A stretch of 64,000 nucleotides of DNA from Emticicia fluvialis. GTDB taxonomy: Bacteria; Bacteroidota; Bacteroidia; Cytophagales; Spirosomataceae. Of this stretch, positions 18,013-25,856 are shown piece by piece; position 1 is the first letter of the stretch, and the number at the start of each line of letters is the position of its first letter. The notes under the pieces are model-generated. The model was not told where the DNA came from. It saw only the letters and a list, made by a program, of their open reading frames with translations, and made no database searches. The stretch lies in assembly GCF_024793945.1 (NCBI RefSeq), contig NZ_JANUSD010000002.1:248001-312000 (forward strand), read 5' to 3'. A program made the translations under genes and the position numbers.

Positions 18013-18356
18013 TTACCTTTTATAATATTTGTAGATTATATTTCTATCACCTTCATTCTTGCCTTGAATAACCAGGCTATCTTTCGTTAACTTAATAATT
18101 TTAAACTCTGAGACTATTTGGTTTGAATCTGAAATCATAAAATATTTCCTACTATTTATTTCATAATTATATAAGTAACCAGTATCGAAGTCCTCTGGCT
18201 TATTTCTGTAATGACATAATATGCATTTTCCTCTTCATTTTCAGCCCAAATACCTTTTATTAGAATAGAAGTCTCTTTCAAATTAAAGGAAGATTTACAT
18301 TGAACTAACAATAACCCAACAAAAACCAAACTGAATAAAGTAGTGTACTTTTACAT
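18013..18356 (-). pseudogene. Broken lipoprotein gene (stop at codon 2, plus frameshift)
   Basis: From the ATG at 18356-18354 the next codon is TAA, but the same frame then continues with a good lipoprotein signal (KYTTLFSLVFVGLLLVQC) and KSSFNLKETSILIKGIWAEN up to about ENAYYVIT near 18210. The coherent reading then moves to another frame: NKPEDFDTGYLYNYEINSRK and onward to YKYYKR and a TAA at 18015-18013. One missing base near 18207-18212 would join the halves into roughly 113 residues. An alternative TTG start inside the signal would avoid the early stop but not the frameshift. I do not recognise the family. Confidence 0.72.
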
Positions 18357-18694
18357 TACTTTTTCTTAGGGATTTTTCATCAGTTCCTTCCTATACTCAT
18401 AACAGAATAAGCCTATACTCAAAATCATTTTAACAAGCATCCAAACTTCAATTTTTTATTTGTAATGTACCAGCCCATTAAAAAGGCAAGAACCAAAATA
18501 GAAATCATTATCCACCCCTTTTGTTTTAAGGCAAAATTAATAGGTAAGATAAGTATAATAATTTCTAATACTGGTAATGTAAATAACATAATTACTGCTA
18601 AAGCATACCCTTCCATGTTGGATTTTGGATTCCATTTAAATCCACTCCCGATAAATTGATAAATATAAAAACAAAGCCATTTGAGTAAAATATA

Positions 18695-18703
18695 CCCAGC
18701 GAA
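18695..18703. repeat. Left copy of IS target-site duplication
   Basis: CCCAGCGAA, identical to 20072-20080 on the other side of the element. Eight or nine bases is normal for IS256-family insertions. Confidence 0.88.
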
Positions 18704-20071
18704 GAGACTGTAAATTAAAATGTGTCAAGTAAAAATTTAGCTAAAATGTTAATTTTACTTTAAACACAGTTTTTTTTATGGAAGAGAAAGAAGAATTCGA
18801 CTTTGACGAATTTAAAAAGCAAGCAATTGCAGGTATGTATGCTGGTAAACCTTTTAATGGTGAGAGAGGGATTTTTGCGCCATTGATGAAACATTTTTTA
18901 GAAGCAGCCCTAGCTGGGGAACTAGAAAGTCACCTAGTAGAATCAAAAGCGAAAGGGATAGCTAATCGTAAAAATGGAAAGGCTAGTAAGCAAGTAAAGA
19001 GCTTATCTGGGGAATTTGAACTGGAAAGTAGCAGAGATCGTTCAGGCACCTTTGAACCTATGATTTTACCTAAGAGACAGGTAATAATTACAGAAGAACT
19101 TGAAGCTAAAGTTATAGGATTGTACGGTTTAGGCATGTCTACCAGAGATATATCTTCTCATTTAAAGGAGCTATATCAAATGGATATTTCGGCTACTCAA
19201 TTATCTGCTATTACAGACAAAGTAATTCCAGCCATGCAGGAATGGCGTAGCAGACCTTTGGAGAGCATCTACCCCATTGTTTTTATGGACTGTATTCATT
19301 ATAAAGTTAAAGAGGATGGTAGAGTAGTTTCACGAGCCATATACAACATCTTAGGAATAGACTTAGAGGGGAAAAAAGATTTAATAGGTATGTACGTGGC
19401 TGAAACCGAAGGTGCTAAATTCTGGCTTTCTGTTTTGACGGATTTAAAACGAAGAGGTGTAGAAGACATTTTAATTGCTTGCATTGATGGACTAAAAGGA
19501 TTTCCTGAAGCTATCGTTACAGTATATCCCCAAACCCAAATACAACTCTGCATTGTCCATCAGATACGCAATAGTTTAAAATACGTCCCTGAAAAGGATA
19601 AAAAGGCTTTTATAGCTGATTTAAAGCTTGTTTATTCTGCTGTAAACAAAGAAGAAGGTTTTAGACAATTAGAAAGTTTAGAAGCTAAATGGAGCAAAAA
19701 ATACATCATTGCTGTTCAATCCTGGTTTACTAACTGGGAAAACCTATCTAGTTTCTATGAGTATGCAGAAGACATCAGAAGATTGATTTATACGACAAAT
19801 CCTATAGAGGGATTCCATAGGCAAGTCAGAAAAGTAACCAAGACGAAAGGCTCATTCACTTCTGATACGGCACTCTTAAAACTGATTTATCTGGTCGTAC
19901 AGAGAATCTCTCAAAAGTGGACTATGCCTGTCCGAAATTGGGGTGTTACACTATCACAGTTGTACATCATTTTTGGCGATAGATTGAAATTTCATAATTT
20001 TGAAAAAAACTCACTTGGAGTTAACAACAAGTGAGTTGTAAAAATCCTTGACACAGTTCAGTTTACACTCC
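18704..20071 (+). mobile_element. IS256-family insertion sequence, complete
   Basis: About 1.37 kb containing a single transposase gene. Ends: from the left, TGTAAATTAAAATGTGTCAAG (18709 onward; 21 bases, differing at three positions) matches the complement of the right end TGTAAACTGAACTGTGTCAAG, 18 of 21 bases. The outermost bases are GAGAC on the left and GGAG or GGGAG on the right. The flanking 9-bp repeat could be 8 bp if the right end is placed at 20072. Intact transposase and a perfect duplication suggest a recent insertion. Confidence 0.9.
18778..20034 (+). CDS. IS256-family DDE transposase
   Basis: A 418-residue Mutator-type transposase. The N-terminal region carries FLEAALAGELESHL (about residues 41-54) and the NRKNGKASKQVKSLSGEFEL signature. 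The catalytic residues are visible as Asp in VFMDCIHYKV (near 170), Asp in IACIDGLKGFPEA (near 238) and Glu in TTNPIEGFHRQVRK (near 345). HQIRNSLKYV, a typical family motif, lies near 262. The length is normal and the frame is intact, so the element is probably active. It encodes the only plus-strand gene in an otherwise minus-strand island. Confidence 0.97.
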   Translation: MEEKEEFDFDEFKKQAIAGMYAGKPFNGERGIFAPLMKHFLEAALAGELESHLVESKAKGIANRKNGKASKQVKSLSGEFELESSRDRSGTFEPMILPKRQVIITEELEAKVIGLYGLGMSTRDISSHLKELYQMDISATQLSAITDKVIPAMQEWRSRPLESIYPIVFMDCIHYKVKEDGRVVSRAIYNILGIDLEGKKDLIGMYVAETEGAKFWLSVLTDLKRRGVEDILIACIDGLKGFPEAIVTVYPQTQIQLCIVHQIRNSLKYVPEKDKKAFIADLKLVYSAVNKEEGFRQLESLEAKWSKKYIIAVQSWFTNWENLSSFYEYAEDIRRLIYTTNPIEGFHRQVRKVTKTKGSFTSDTALLKLIYLVVQRISQKWTMPVRNWGVTLSQLYIIFGDRLKFHNFEKNSLGVNNK

Positions 20072-20080
20072 CCCAGCGAA
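20072..20080. repeat. Right copy of IS target-site duplication
   Basis: CCCAGCGAA, identical to 18695-18703. Confidence 0.88.
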
Positions 20081-20286
20081 TCTTAAAAATATTCTTGTCA
20101 TTGGTTTTATTCATGATATCGCATATAAAAATCTGAATCGGGGTATTTTGGATAGTTTTAATTTCATAGCTAATTCGTCTTTACTTTAATTATAATATCT
20201 GACTGAATTAAATAAACGGTGAAATTTTCAATACATCAACTAAAAAAAAGTACCTGCAACATCGGATAATAATTCAATCATGATAG

Positions 20287-20883
20287 TTATTTATACATTT
20301 TATAAAATTCCTGCTTTAATATTTCGGCTTGTCTGGTATCAAGTTGTTTTATCTTCTTGTAGGTTATGTTAAACCTTTCTTGATTAGTTAAATTGCCGTT
20401 TAAAGAACCGTCAAAAACAAATCTCCAAAAACCGGCAGCTTCTTTATCTGGTTTAGTAGCCAAAATTTTTAAAAACAAATTTGGGTAGTTTAATATCATT
20501 TCTGATAGATATGATTGGAAAAGGTCAACTGTATCTACATTCCAGATTGCATCTTTGGCAATGCCATAAATTTTTGCAGCAAAAATTTCCGAATTTATTC
20601 TTCCCTTATTGGCAAATAGATATTCAATATGTTCATCATGCCCGTATAATAGTTTTGCCCCTGACTTTTCATCATATCCATAAAAGTTAAAAAACTCTTC
20701 AAACGTGTTTGGGAATAATTTGAAAAAAGACAAATAATCCTTTCTTTCAAAAGCACGCCTTAGAATTTCTATTCTTTTATCCTGAATATACTCAAATTCA
20801 GAATATCTACTATGTCTTTTATCAGTTGCGTTAATTGAGAGGGACAAAAAGACAACTATTATAGTTAAAAGAAATCTCTTCAT
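20287..20883 (-). CDS. Exported protein, 'FPxTxxEFxxxY' family, unknown function
   Basis: A 198-residue protein with a signal peptide (about 1-19). The body contains FFKLFPNTFEEFFNFYGYDE (about residues 54-73), a middle segment with DTVDLFQSYLSEMILNYP, and GFWRFVFDGSLNGN near residue 150-163. The same core pattern, a hydrophobic-Pro-x-Thr-x-x-Glu-Phe start followed by helices and F-x-x-x-L-x-F, is found in the 151-residue exported protein at the other end of this island (22568-23023), so I judge them distant paralogs. I have a weak memory of such proteins as frequent Bacteroidota accessory genes of unknown role. It is the next gene upstream of the IS-split gene, on the same strand. Confidence 0.7.
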   Translation of the reverse strand: MKRFLLTIIVVFLSLSINATDKRHSRYSEFEYIQDKRIEILRRAFERKDYLSFFKLFPNTFEEFFNFYGYDEKSGAKLLYGHDEHIEYLFANKGRINSEIFAAKIYGIAKDAIWNVDTVDLFQSYLSEMILNYPNLFLKILATKPDKEAAGFWRFVFDGSLNGNLTNQERFNITYKKIKQLDTRQAEILKQEFYKMYK

Positions 20884-20924
20884 TTAATTTCAATGCGTTG
20901 TTATTAATATTTATCCTAACATTC

Positions 20925-21494
20925 TTACCTCTTTGCTTTGCTGTCTTTTGCCAATTCGTCCGATAAATTCCTTACTAAGTATGCCCAAAGATTTGTGTCA
21001 ATTGGCAACGGTGCTGTTATTGCTGATAAGCTGTATTCTCCATATCTTTTACCATTAATATCTTTTACTACAAAATAGGATAGTCTGCCCGCTGCCATTT
21101 TTGCATCAGGCAATTTGGTAATAAGTCCTGTATGGTATATACTTAAATCAAATATAGGTTTCGCCTCAGAGAGTAACTTCCGGTATTGCTTCTGTTTCTT
21201 CCTAGTTTTTGTTTCCTCTTTTGCAAGGTTTATTTTATCTATTCCGCCTAAACTGTCTAAGGCAACGTAATATTCCTTGTTCAACGGAGTATCTTTAATA
21301 ATCAGATAGTAATACCTGTCTTCCAAAGAATACAAAATCTTGGGGGCTTGTAATGTATCAAAGTTTTTCAATACTGCATCTGCTTTCGCCCTGCTGAACA
21401 TTGCCATACGGTTGGGTATGCTCTCCTTACCTTCCTGAGCTTTACATACAACTGAAAAGCACAGCATTAAAATTATAGAATATGCTAATTGCAT
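20925..21494 (-). CDS. Exported protein of unknown function
   Basis: A 189-residue protein with a signal peptide (about 1-19, ending VVCKAQ). The first half has beta-type segments ILYSLEDRYYYLIIKDTPLN and EYYVALDSLGG, then a strongly charged helix (KEETKTRKKQKQYRKLL, about 96-112). The C-terminal part carries SYFVVKDINGKRYGEYSLSA and a helical end. I do not recognise the family. It lies 41 bp upstream of the 198-residue gene on the same strand, in the island where several neighbours are broken; this one is intact. Confidence 0.65.
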   Translation of the reverse strand: MQLAYSIILMLCFSVVCKAQEGKESIPNRMAMFSRAKADAVLKNFDTLQAPKILYSLEDRYYYLIIKDTPLNKEYYVALDSLGGIDKINLAKEETKTRKKQKQYRKLLSEAKPIFDLSIYHTGLITKLPDAKMAAGRLSYFVVKDINGKRYGEYSLSAITAPLPIDTNLWAYLVRNLSDELAKDSKAKR

Positions 21495-21577
21495 CTTGTA
21501 ATAAGTATTGAGTATTCAGAATTTAATTCAAAAGAAACCTTTATCCATTCTTCCTGATGTTTTCGCTATTCTTTATT

Positions 21578-21786
21578 TTATTTAAAACAATCAAAAATGT
21601 ATTCGTTTGCACTAAATTCCGAAGTAAAAACCCTTTCATTATTTCTATTGCCCCTTTCATCGAAATAAAAAACCTCCCATTTTTTATAATTTTATATCTA
21701 ACCACACGGTCGGGCAATAGTTCACCATCTAATGAGTAATACCCTGGATAAACATTTAATTTCTTCTGTAATTCTTCTCTAGTCAT
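21578..21786 (-). pseudogene. Immunity-protein-like small gene, frameshifted in an A tract
   Basis: The reading frame from the ATG at 21786 gives MTREELQKKLNVYPGYYSLDG and ELLPDRVVRYKII, then turns into nonsense after a run of six A (six T at 21680-21685 on the plus strand). In the next frame the expected continuation appears at once: KWEVFYFDERGNRNNERVF, then TSEFSANEYIFDCFK and TAA at 21580-21578. With seven A the gene would encode 69 residues. The YSL-D/G...WEVYY-x-ERG pattern and short acidic C-terminus resemble a small protein family seen beside contact-dependent or polymorphic toxin genes, as I recall it. Without correction the frame runs on to 81 residues. Confidence 0.72.
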
Positions 21787-21806
21787 AATTCATGTTTATT
21801 ACATTT

Positions 21807-22508
21807 TCATTCCATAGTTAACGCCATAAAATACTTTTCCTCTTTTCTGGTCTTTGATACAAAGTCAGGGATTTTTTTAATAAAATATAAGCTACTATTG
21901 CCAGCCCACACAATACTATCAGGTTCCCATTCGTCCTGCTTATATTCCCATTCTAGATTTAAAGTCCCACTTTGTAAGCTCCACATTTGAATGCCATTAG
22001 GCATAGCATCGTATACTAATGAATTAGATGAAGCAACGATATGCTTTTTGTCTGGAGATAACTTTGGTTTCTCCCAAATTTTTACTTTATAACCTGTTTT
22101 GTCATTTATAAGTAGATATTCACTAGTTTCATAGTGTTGTGCTTTAATTACATAAAATCCAACATCTTTAAGATGTTCTATATAAGTATAGATAACCTGT
22201 TCAACATTATCAGAGTCCGCAAGGCTGTCTTTTAAAATAACTTTCTTATTGTTTGCCAAAGCTATTATTAGTTTTCCCTTATTTTTCACAACCGAGGTGG
22301 TGTCAGAGTTTTTTTGCTCGACTTTTAGAGCTTTCCTAAATTTATCTTCTGAGATGTTACTCATATGCACTTTGTGCCTATTTAAAACTAAAATTGTATC
22401 CTCTTTTTTATCCTCAACATTTTTACAGTCGCCGATTGAACAACTCTGCATAAAACAACAGAATACGCTGACTAATAGAAGAAGTGTATTAAAATTTATT
22501 CCTTTCAA
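21807..22508 (-). CDS. Lipoprotein of unknown function
   Basis: A 233-residue lipoprotein (signal ending CCFMQSC, Cys near residue 23). It has a middle helix-rich part and a C-terminal beta-rich part containing KLSPDKKHIVASS and MPNGIQMWSLQSG, which looks like one or two propeller-type blades, then EWEPDSIVWAGNSSLYFIKK. I have seen similar PNGIQ-W-E-P-x-x-I-x-W proteins in accessory regions of Bacteroidota but cannot name a family. It is 20 bp upstream of the broken immunity-like gene, on the same strand, and probably shares its transcript. Confidence 0.66.
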   Translation of the reverse strand: MKGINFNTLLLLVSVFCCFMQSCSIGDCKNVEDKKEDTILVLNRHKVHMSNISEDKFRKALKVEQKNSDTTSVVKNKGKLIIALANNKKVILKDSLADSDNVEQVIYTYIEHLKDVGFYVIKAQHYETSEYLLINDKTGYKVKIWEKPKLSPDKKHIVASSNSLVYDAMPNGIQMWSLQSGTLNLEWEYKQDEWEPDSIVWAGNSSLYFIKKIPDFVSKTRKEEKYFMALTME

Positions 22509-22567
22509 TTTTTTCGATTGATGTTTATTGCAAGGTATTTTAAGAGAGCTTGATTCAAAGAAATGTA

Positions 22568-23023
22568 TTATTTACAATATTGAGAATATAAGTCGCTCAG
22601 CCTACGTTTTTCATTGCTAGATAAACTACTGAATATTTTGCAAAAATACTTTGTATGTTTCCCAATAAGAAAATCTAAGCTTTCAAAAAAACCTTCTGCA
22701 TATTCTCCATCAACAAAGTTTGTTAATCCAACATAAGACCTGAAAACTTTCTGGCTAACACTTGCTCTTTTTCCTATATATATCTCAATATTGCTGAAAA
22801 TTACGTTCCATTTTTTTTCCTTATTGGGGGAAGTCAATGAATAGTATACGCTAAACTCATTTTCGGTTTTAGGAATCAATCTGACTAATTCTTCATCTGT
22901 TAATTTCTTTTGACTGTTGAATTTTTCTAACAAAGCATATAGTTCTGTTTTATAGTCAACGTTAGCATGCAATGGAGGGGTAATTGCAAATGATACCAGA
23001 GGAAGTGTTATGTATTTTATCAT
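22568..23023 (-). CDS. Exported protein, distant paralog of the 20287-20883 product
   Basis: A 151-residue protein with a probable signal peptide (about 1-20, ending PLHA). The core LVRLIPKTENEFSVYYSL (about residues 44-61) aligns by eye with FFKLFPNTFEEFFNFYGY of the gene at 20287-20883, and VFRSYVGLTNFVDGEYAEGF followed by FFESLDFLIGKH matches its helical half. It is the first gene of the minus-strand island, and its upstream 166 bp (23024-23189) is the only place for a shared promoter. Function unknown. Confidence 0.66.
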   Translation of the reverse strand: MIKYITLPLVSFAITPPLHANVDYKTELYALLEKFNSQKKLTDEELVRLIPKTENEFSVYYSLTSPNKEKKWNVIFSNIEIYIGKRASVSQKVFRSYVGLTNFVDGEYAEGFFESLDFLIGKHTKYFCKIFSSLSSNEKRRLSDLYSQYCK

Positions 23024-23189
23024 TATCTTTAAGATAGGTTATAATAATATTGATTTATAATTATTCCAATACGATACCGGAAACTTAAGTGAAGTTATTT
23101 TTACAATTAGAATGTTATTAAGTTACCAAACTTTCCTGTGTTTTAATACTTATCCTCCCTATTTTTGCAAAAAATAAAATTACCCAAAA

Positions 23190-23867
23190 ATGACAAACGA
23201 AAAACTCGAAGATGCACACAAATTTAAGATTTGGAAGAATAATCTGATAGAAAACGGACTGAAAATCAACGGGATAGACCAACACTATACAAGATACCGT
23301 TACAACGGCGAAATTCTCTTTTCTCTGCTGATGCTGGACGCCGAGACCCCCGAAGGAGATAAAATACCACCCATCTGTTTTCTGAAAGGGGAAGTAGTTT
23401 GCATTCTGGTTTGTCTGATAGATAAAGACACCAAAGAAAAATATCTGCTGCTAGTAAAGCAACGTCGCATTGCCGAGGGAGGTTTCACTTATGAACATCC
23501 GGCTGGTATGGTTGATGGCAGCAAAACTCCGTTGGAAATTTCAGTGCAAGAGGTAAAAGAAGAGACCGGGCTGGATATAACGGCAGACCAGTTGATTAAC
23601 GTAACACCTCAAAAACGGGTTTTCCCGAGCACGGGTACCAGCGACGAAGCTATGTACCTATATTATTGCGAACTGGAAATGTCGGCCGATGAAATAGCTG
23701 ACCTGAACGAAAAAGAAATGGGTACTGATTACGAGTTTGAGCGTATCACCACCCATATCTTACCGTTTATAGAAGGACATAGGCTTATTAACAACAGCAA
23801 TGGGTTGTTGCTCAATTATCTGTATCTTTCAAAAGTGAAAGATTTTGATTTAATGGCTCAATTGTAA
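23190..23867 (+). CDS. Nudix hydrolase, ADP-sugar-pyrophosphatase-like
   Basis: A 225-residue protein with a Nudix fold (about residues 55-205). The Nudix box reads G-x5-K-x7-QEVKEETGL (about residues 107-129): the metal-binding EVxEE is intact, but the first Glu of the consensus is Lys and the Arg before it is Gln. RRIAEGGFTYEHPAGMVDG precedes it, and GTSDEAMYLYYCEL follows, as in nucleotide-sugar hydrolases of the NudF/NudK type. The N-terminal extension (about 1-55) is also of that type. Substrate is not predictable. It ends just before a strong bidirectional terminator. Confidence 0.85.
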   Translation: MTNEKLEDAHKFKIWKNNLIENGLKINGIDQHYTRYRYNGEILFSLLMLDAETPEGDKIPPICFLKGEVVCILVCLIDKDTKEKYLLLVKQRRIAEGGFTYEHPAGMVDGSKTPLEISVQEVKEETGLDITADQLINVTPQKRVFPSTGTSDEAMYLYYCELEMSADEIADLNEKEMGTDYEFERITTHILPFIEGHRLINNSNGLLLNYLYLSKVKDFDLMAQL

Positions 23868-23874
23868 TAAACAG

Positions 23875-23901
23875 AAAAACCTGCCCAAAAGGCAGGTTTT
23901 T
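23875..23901. terminator. Bidirectional intrinsic terminator
   Basis: AAAAACCTGCC (23875-23885) and GGCAGGTTTTT (23891-23901) form a perfect 11-bp stem with loop CAAAA. It separates the Nudix gene from the convergent Gfo/Idh gene. Confidence 0.92.
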
Positions 23902-23926
23902 CTTCTATAAAAAGGAAGTGGAAATC

Positions 23927-25390
23927 TTAAACTAATTTCCAGCCTTCGCGGTATTGGCGTTGTACAAACTGGTTGGCCTCATCGAAGTTGGTAATCTTCA
24001 TATTAGTGCCATCCCACAACAGTTTCTTACGGCCATCGTAGTTGAAACCATTTTTGCCGTTAGATTTACGCAGGTTATAGCTGCGGATAGCCAGGTTACC
24101 CATCAATACTGTTTCAGTTAATGGGCCTGAGTAATCGAACGACGAAGAAAGACCTTTATGCTCTTTGCTGTTAAAGCCGGCTTTGCAAGCCTCAGCCCAT
24201 GATGCCTGGTGGCCATGTTCAGGAAGCGGTTTAACGCTAGGGTCTTCTTTAGGAGTAATATCTATTTTCTCACCGGTTTTCAGATAAATCTTCGGTGTGT
24301 TTCCGTAGGTTCCGCAGGTCATAACACCTTTGGTACCAATCATTAATACACCGTTGCTGCTGTCGGCTTCTGCCAATGGTTCGTTGGCCGGAATCCACTC
24401 TGGGTGGAACGGACGGATACCGCCGTCTGTCCAGTACATAGTAACAGGCGAGTTATTTCTCTTGGTAGCAGGGAATTTAATCTGAACACTTGATGACGGA
24501 GGGCAGCCTTCAGGGTTATATTCAGGGCTCCAGTCTTTCAGAAACACCTGTCCTACGCTACACTCTACCTCAGTTGGGTAGCCCAAACCTAAAACTCTGA
24601 ACGCAGGGTCAATCAGGTGGCATCCCATATCGCCCAATGCACCGGTTCCGAAATTCCACCATCCACGCCATTTGAATGGGTGATAAAGCGGGTGATAGTC
24701 AACCCATGAAGCAGTACCAACCCACAAATCCCAATCCTGCGGAGTCATTGAATCAATCATAGCAGGTTTATCTGTTGGCACGGGGTTACCTTGAGGCCAT
24801 ACTGGGCGGTTTGTCCAGATGTGTACATCTTTCACCACTCCAATTGTGCCTTTATCAAGCCATTGCATCATGGCTTTTTGAGTAGGGTTAGAGGCCCCCT
24901 GGTTACCCATTTGCGTAACCACTTTGTATTTTCTTGCGGCCTCGGTCAACTTACGGGCTTCATAAATATCGTGTGTCAAAGGCTTTTGCACATATACGTG
25001 CTTGCCCATAGACATGGCAGCCATAGCTGCTACGGCATGCTGGTGGTCTGGAGTAGAGATAGTAACTGCATCAATGTCTCCTTTCATTTGTTCCAGCATT
25101 ACTCTGAAATCCTTGTAACGTTTAGCATTCGGAAACTTATCAAGGCTGCCTTTACAACGAGCCATGTCTACATCACAAATAGCCACTACATTGTTCACAC
25201 CGTTGTTGTAGGCATTAGCAATGTCTGAGCCACCTTTTCCGCCTGCACCAATGGCAGCAATATTTAGCTTATCGCTGGGTGCAATAAAACCTTTACCTAA
25301 TACATGACGTGGCACAATAAAGAATCCACTGGCGGCAATAGCACCGCTTTTAATAAAATCCCTTCTGTTCGTTGTCTTTTTGTTTTGCAT
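23927..25390 (-). CDS. Tat-exported Gfo/Idh/MocA oxidoreductase
   Basis: A 487-residue protein starting MQNKKTTNRRDFIKSG, with a twin-arginine signal followed by a hydrophobic stretch to about residue 30. The Rossmann NAD(P)-binding site is AAIGAGGKGGSDIANAY (about 44-60), and the active-site-like Lys is in GKHVYVQKPLTHD (about 125-137). The C-terminal half is the family's mixed alpha/beta substrate domain. Members oxidise or epimerise sugars and inositols; the exported Bacteroidota ones usually act on unknown glycans. It is paralogous in layout to the gene at 53438-54724. Promoter elements lie about 100 bp upstream. Confidence 0.9.
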   Translation of the reverse strand: MQNKKTTNRRDFIKSGAIAASGFFIVPRHVLGKGFIAPSDKLNIAAIGAGGKGGSDIANAYNNGVNNVVAICDVDMARCKGSLDKFPNAKRYKDFRVMLEQMKGDIDAVTISTPDHQHAVAAMAAMSMGKHVYVQKPLTHDIYEARKLTEAARKYKVVTQMGNQGASNPTQKAMMQWLDKGTIGVVKDVHIWTNRPVWPQGNPVPTDKPAMIDSMTPQDWDLWVGTASWVDYHPLYHPFKWRGWWNFGTGALGDMGCHLIDPAFRVLGLGYPTEVECSVGQVFLKDWSPEYNPEGCPPSSSVQIKFPATKRNNSPVTMYWTDGGIRPFHPEWIPANEPLAEADSSNGVLMIGTKGVMTCGTYGNTPKIYLKTGEKIDITPKEDPSVKPLPEHGHQASWAEACKAGFNSKEHKGLSSSFDYSGPLTETVLMGNLAIRSYNLRKSNGKNGFNYDGRKKLLWDGTNMKITNFDEANQFVQRQYREGWKLV

Positions 25391-25491
25391 TATTGAAGAG
25401 TTGAATAGTGAAAATTAGATTTAAACCGGCACAAAATCATACTTAAATTCTGTAACCCACAAATTTTGTATAATACGCTTGATTGGTACTT

Positions 25492-25524
25492 CAAACTTAC
25501 AAAAAAATCTTTTTTCCTGGCAAA
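25492..25524 (-). promoter_or_regulatory. Candidate Bacteroidota promoter for the Gfo/Idh gene
   Basis: On the minus strand TTTG (25524-25521) is followed after 21 bases by TAAGTTTG (25499-25492), fitting TTTG-N19-21-TAnnTTTG. The start codon lies about 100 bases downstream at 25390. The rest of the 466-bp gap 25391-25856 holds no gene I can support. Confidence 0.55.
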
Positions 25525-25770
25525 TTTTGTAAGATTTACATAAAAAATATTGATTAATTTCTTTTTGAACCCTTTCAGGTTTTAAGAAACGTTTTATTCC
25601 TAATATATTACTTAACACCGTCTTGAAAATACTATTGCGGAACGTAAGAAATTTAATCTTTAATTACCTGTGTACGCTAGTGCGTTAAATAAACCGATAC
25701 AGCATTTAAAAAAAGCGCCGATAAGGTTGGTAATACACACCGACCGCTGGTCATAAAATTTATAACGTGG

Positions 25771-25801
25771 TTTGTTTTAGTCTGAATGAAAACTAAATTT
25801 G
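25771..25801 (+). promoter_or_regulatory. Bacteroidota promoter in front of hslU
   Basis: TTTG at 25771-25774, exactly 19 bases, then TAAATTTG at 25794-25801: a perfect match to the TTTG-N19-TAnnTTTG consensus for the Bacteroidota primary sigma factor. The hslU start codon lies 56 bases downstream of the -7 box. Confidence 0.82.
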
Positions 25802-25856
25802 CAGCTATGCCGTTAAGTATAACAGCAAACATATTAAATAAAAAGCTTTTTAATAA

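Larger units (their letters stand above)
18425..20101 (-). pseudogene. Small membrane-protein gene split by the IS256-type element
   Basis: The gene starts at the ATG at 20101-20099 (MTRIFLR), is cut after 20081 by the insertion, and resumes at 18703 to end with TGA at 18427-18425. Joining 20101-20081 to 18703-18425 and dropping one target copy gives an uninterrupted 99-residue protein, MTRIFLRFAGYILLKWLCFY onward. It has about three membrane segments (about 8-24, 41-66 and 70-88) and ends KKLKFGCLLK. The 63-residue piece left on the distal side begins at an internal Met and is unlikely to be made properly. I do not recognise the family. The exact restoration of frame is strong evidence that this was a real gene until recently. 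Confidence 0.88.

Noticed and set aside
25421..25618. A 65-residue frame in the hslU upstream gap
   Set aside because: Low-complexity, no ribosome site, and it overlaps the promoter candidates.
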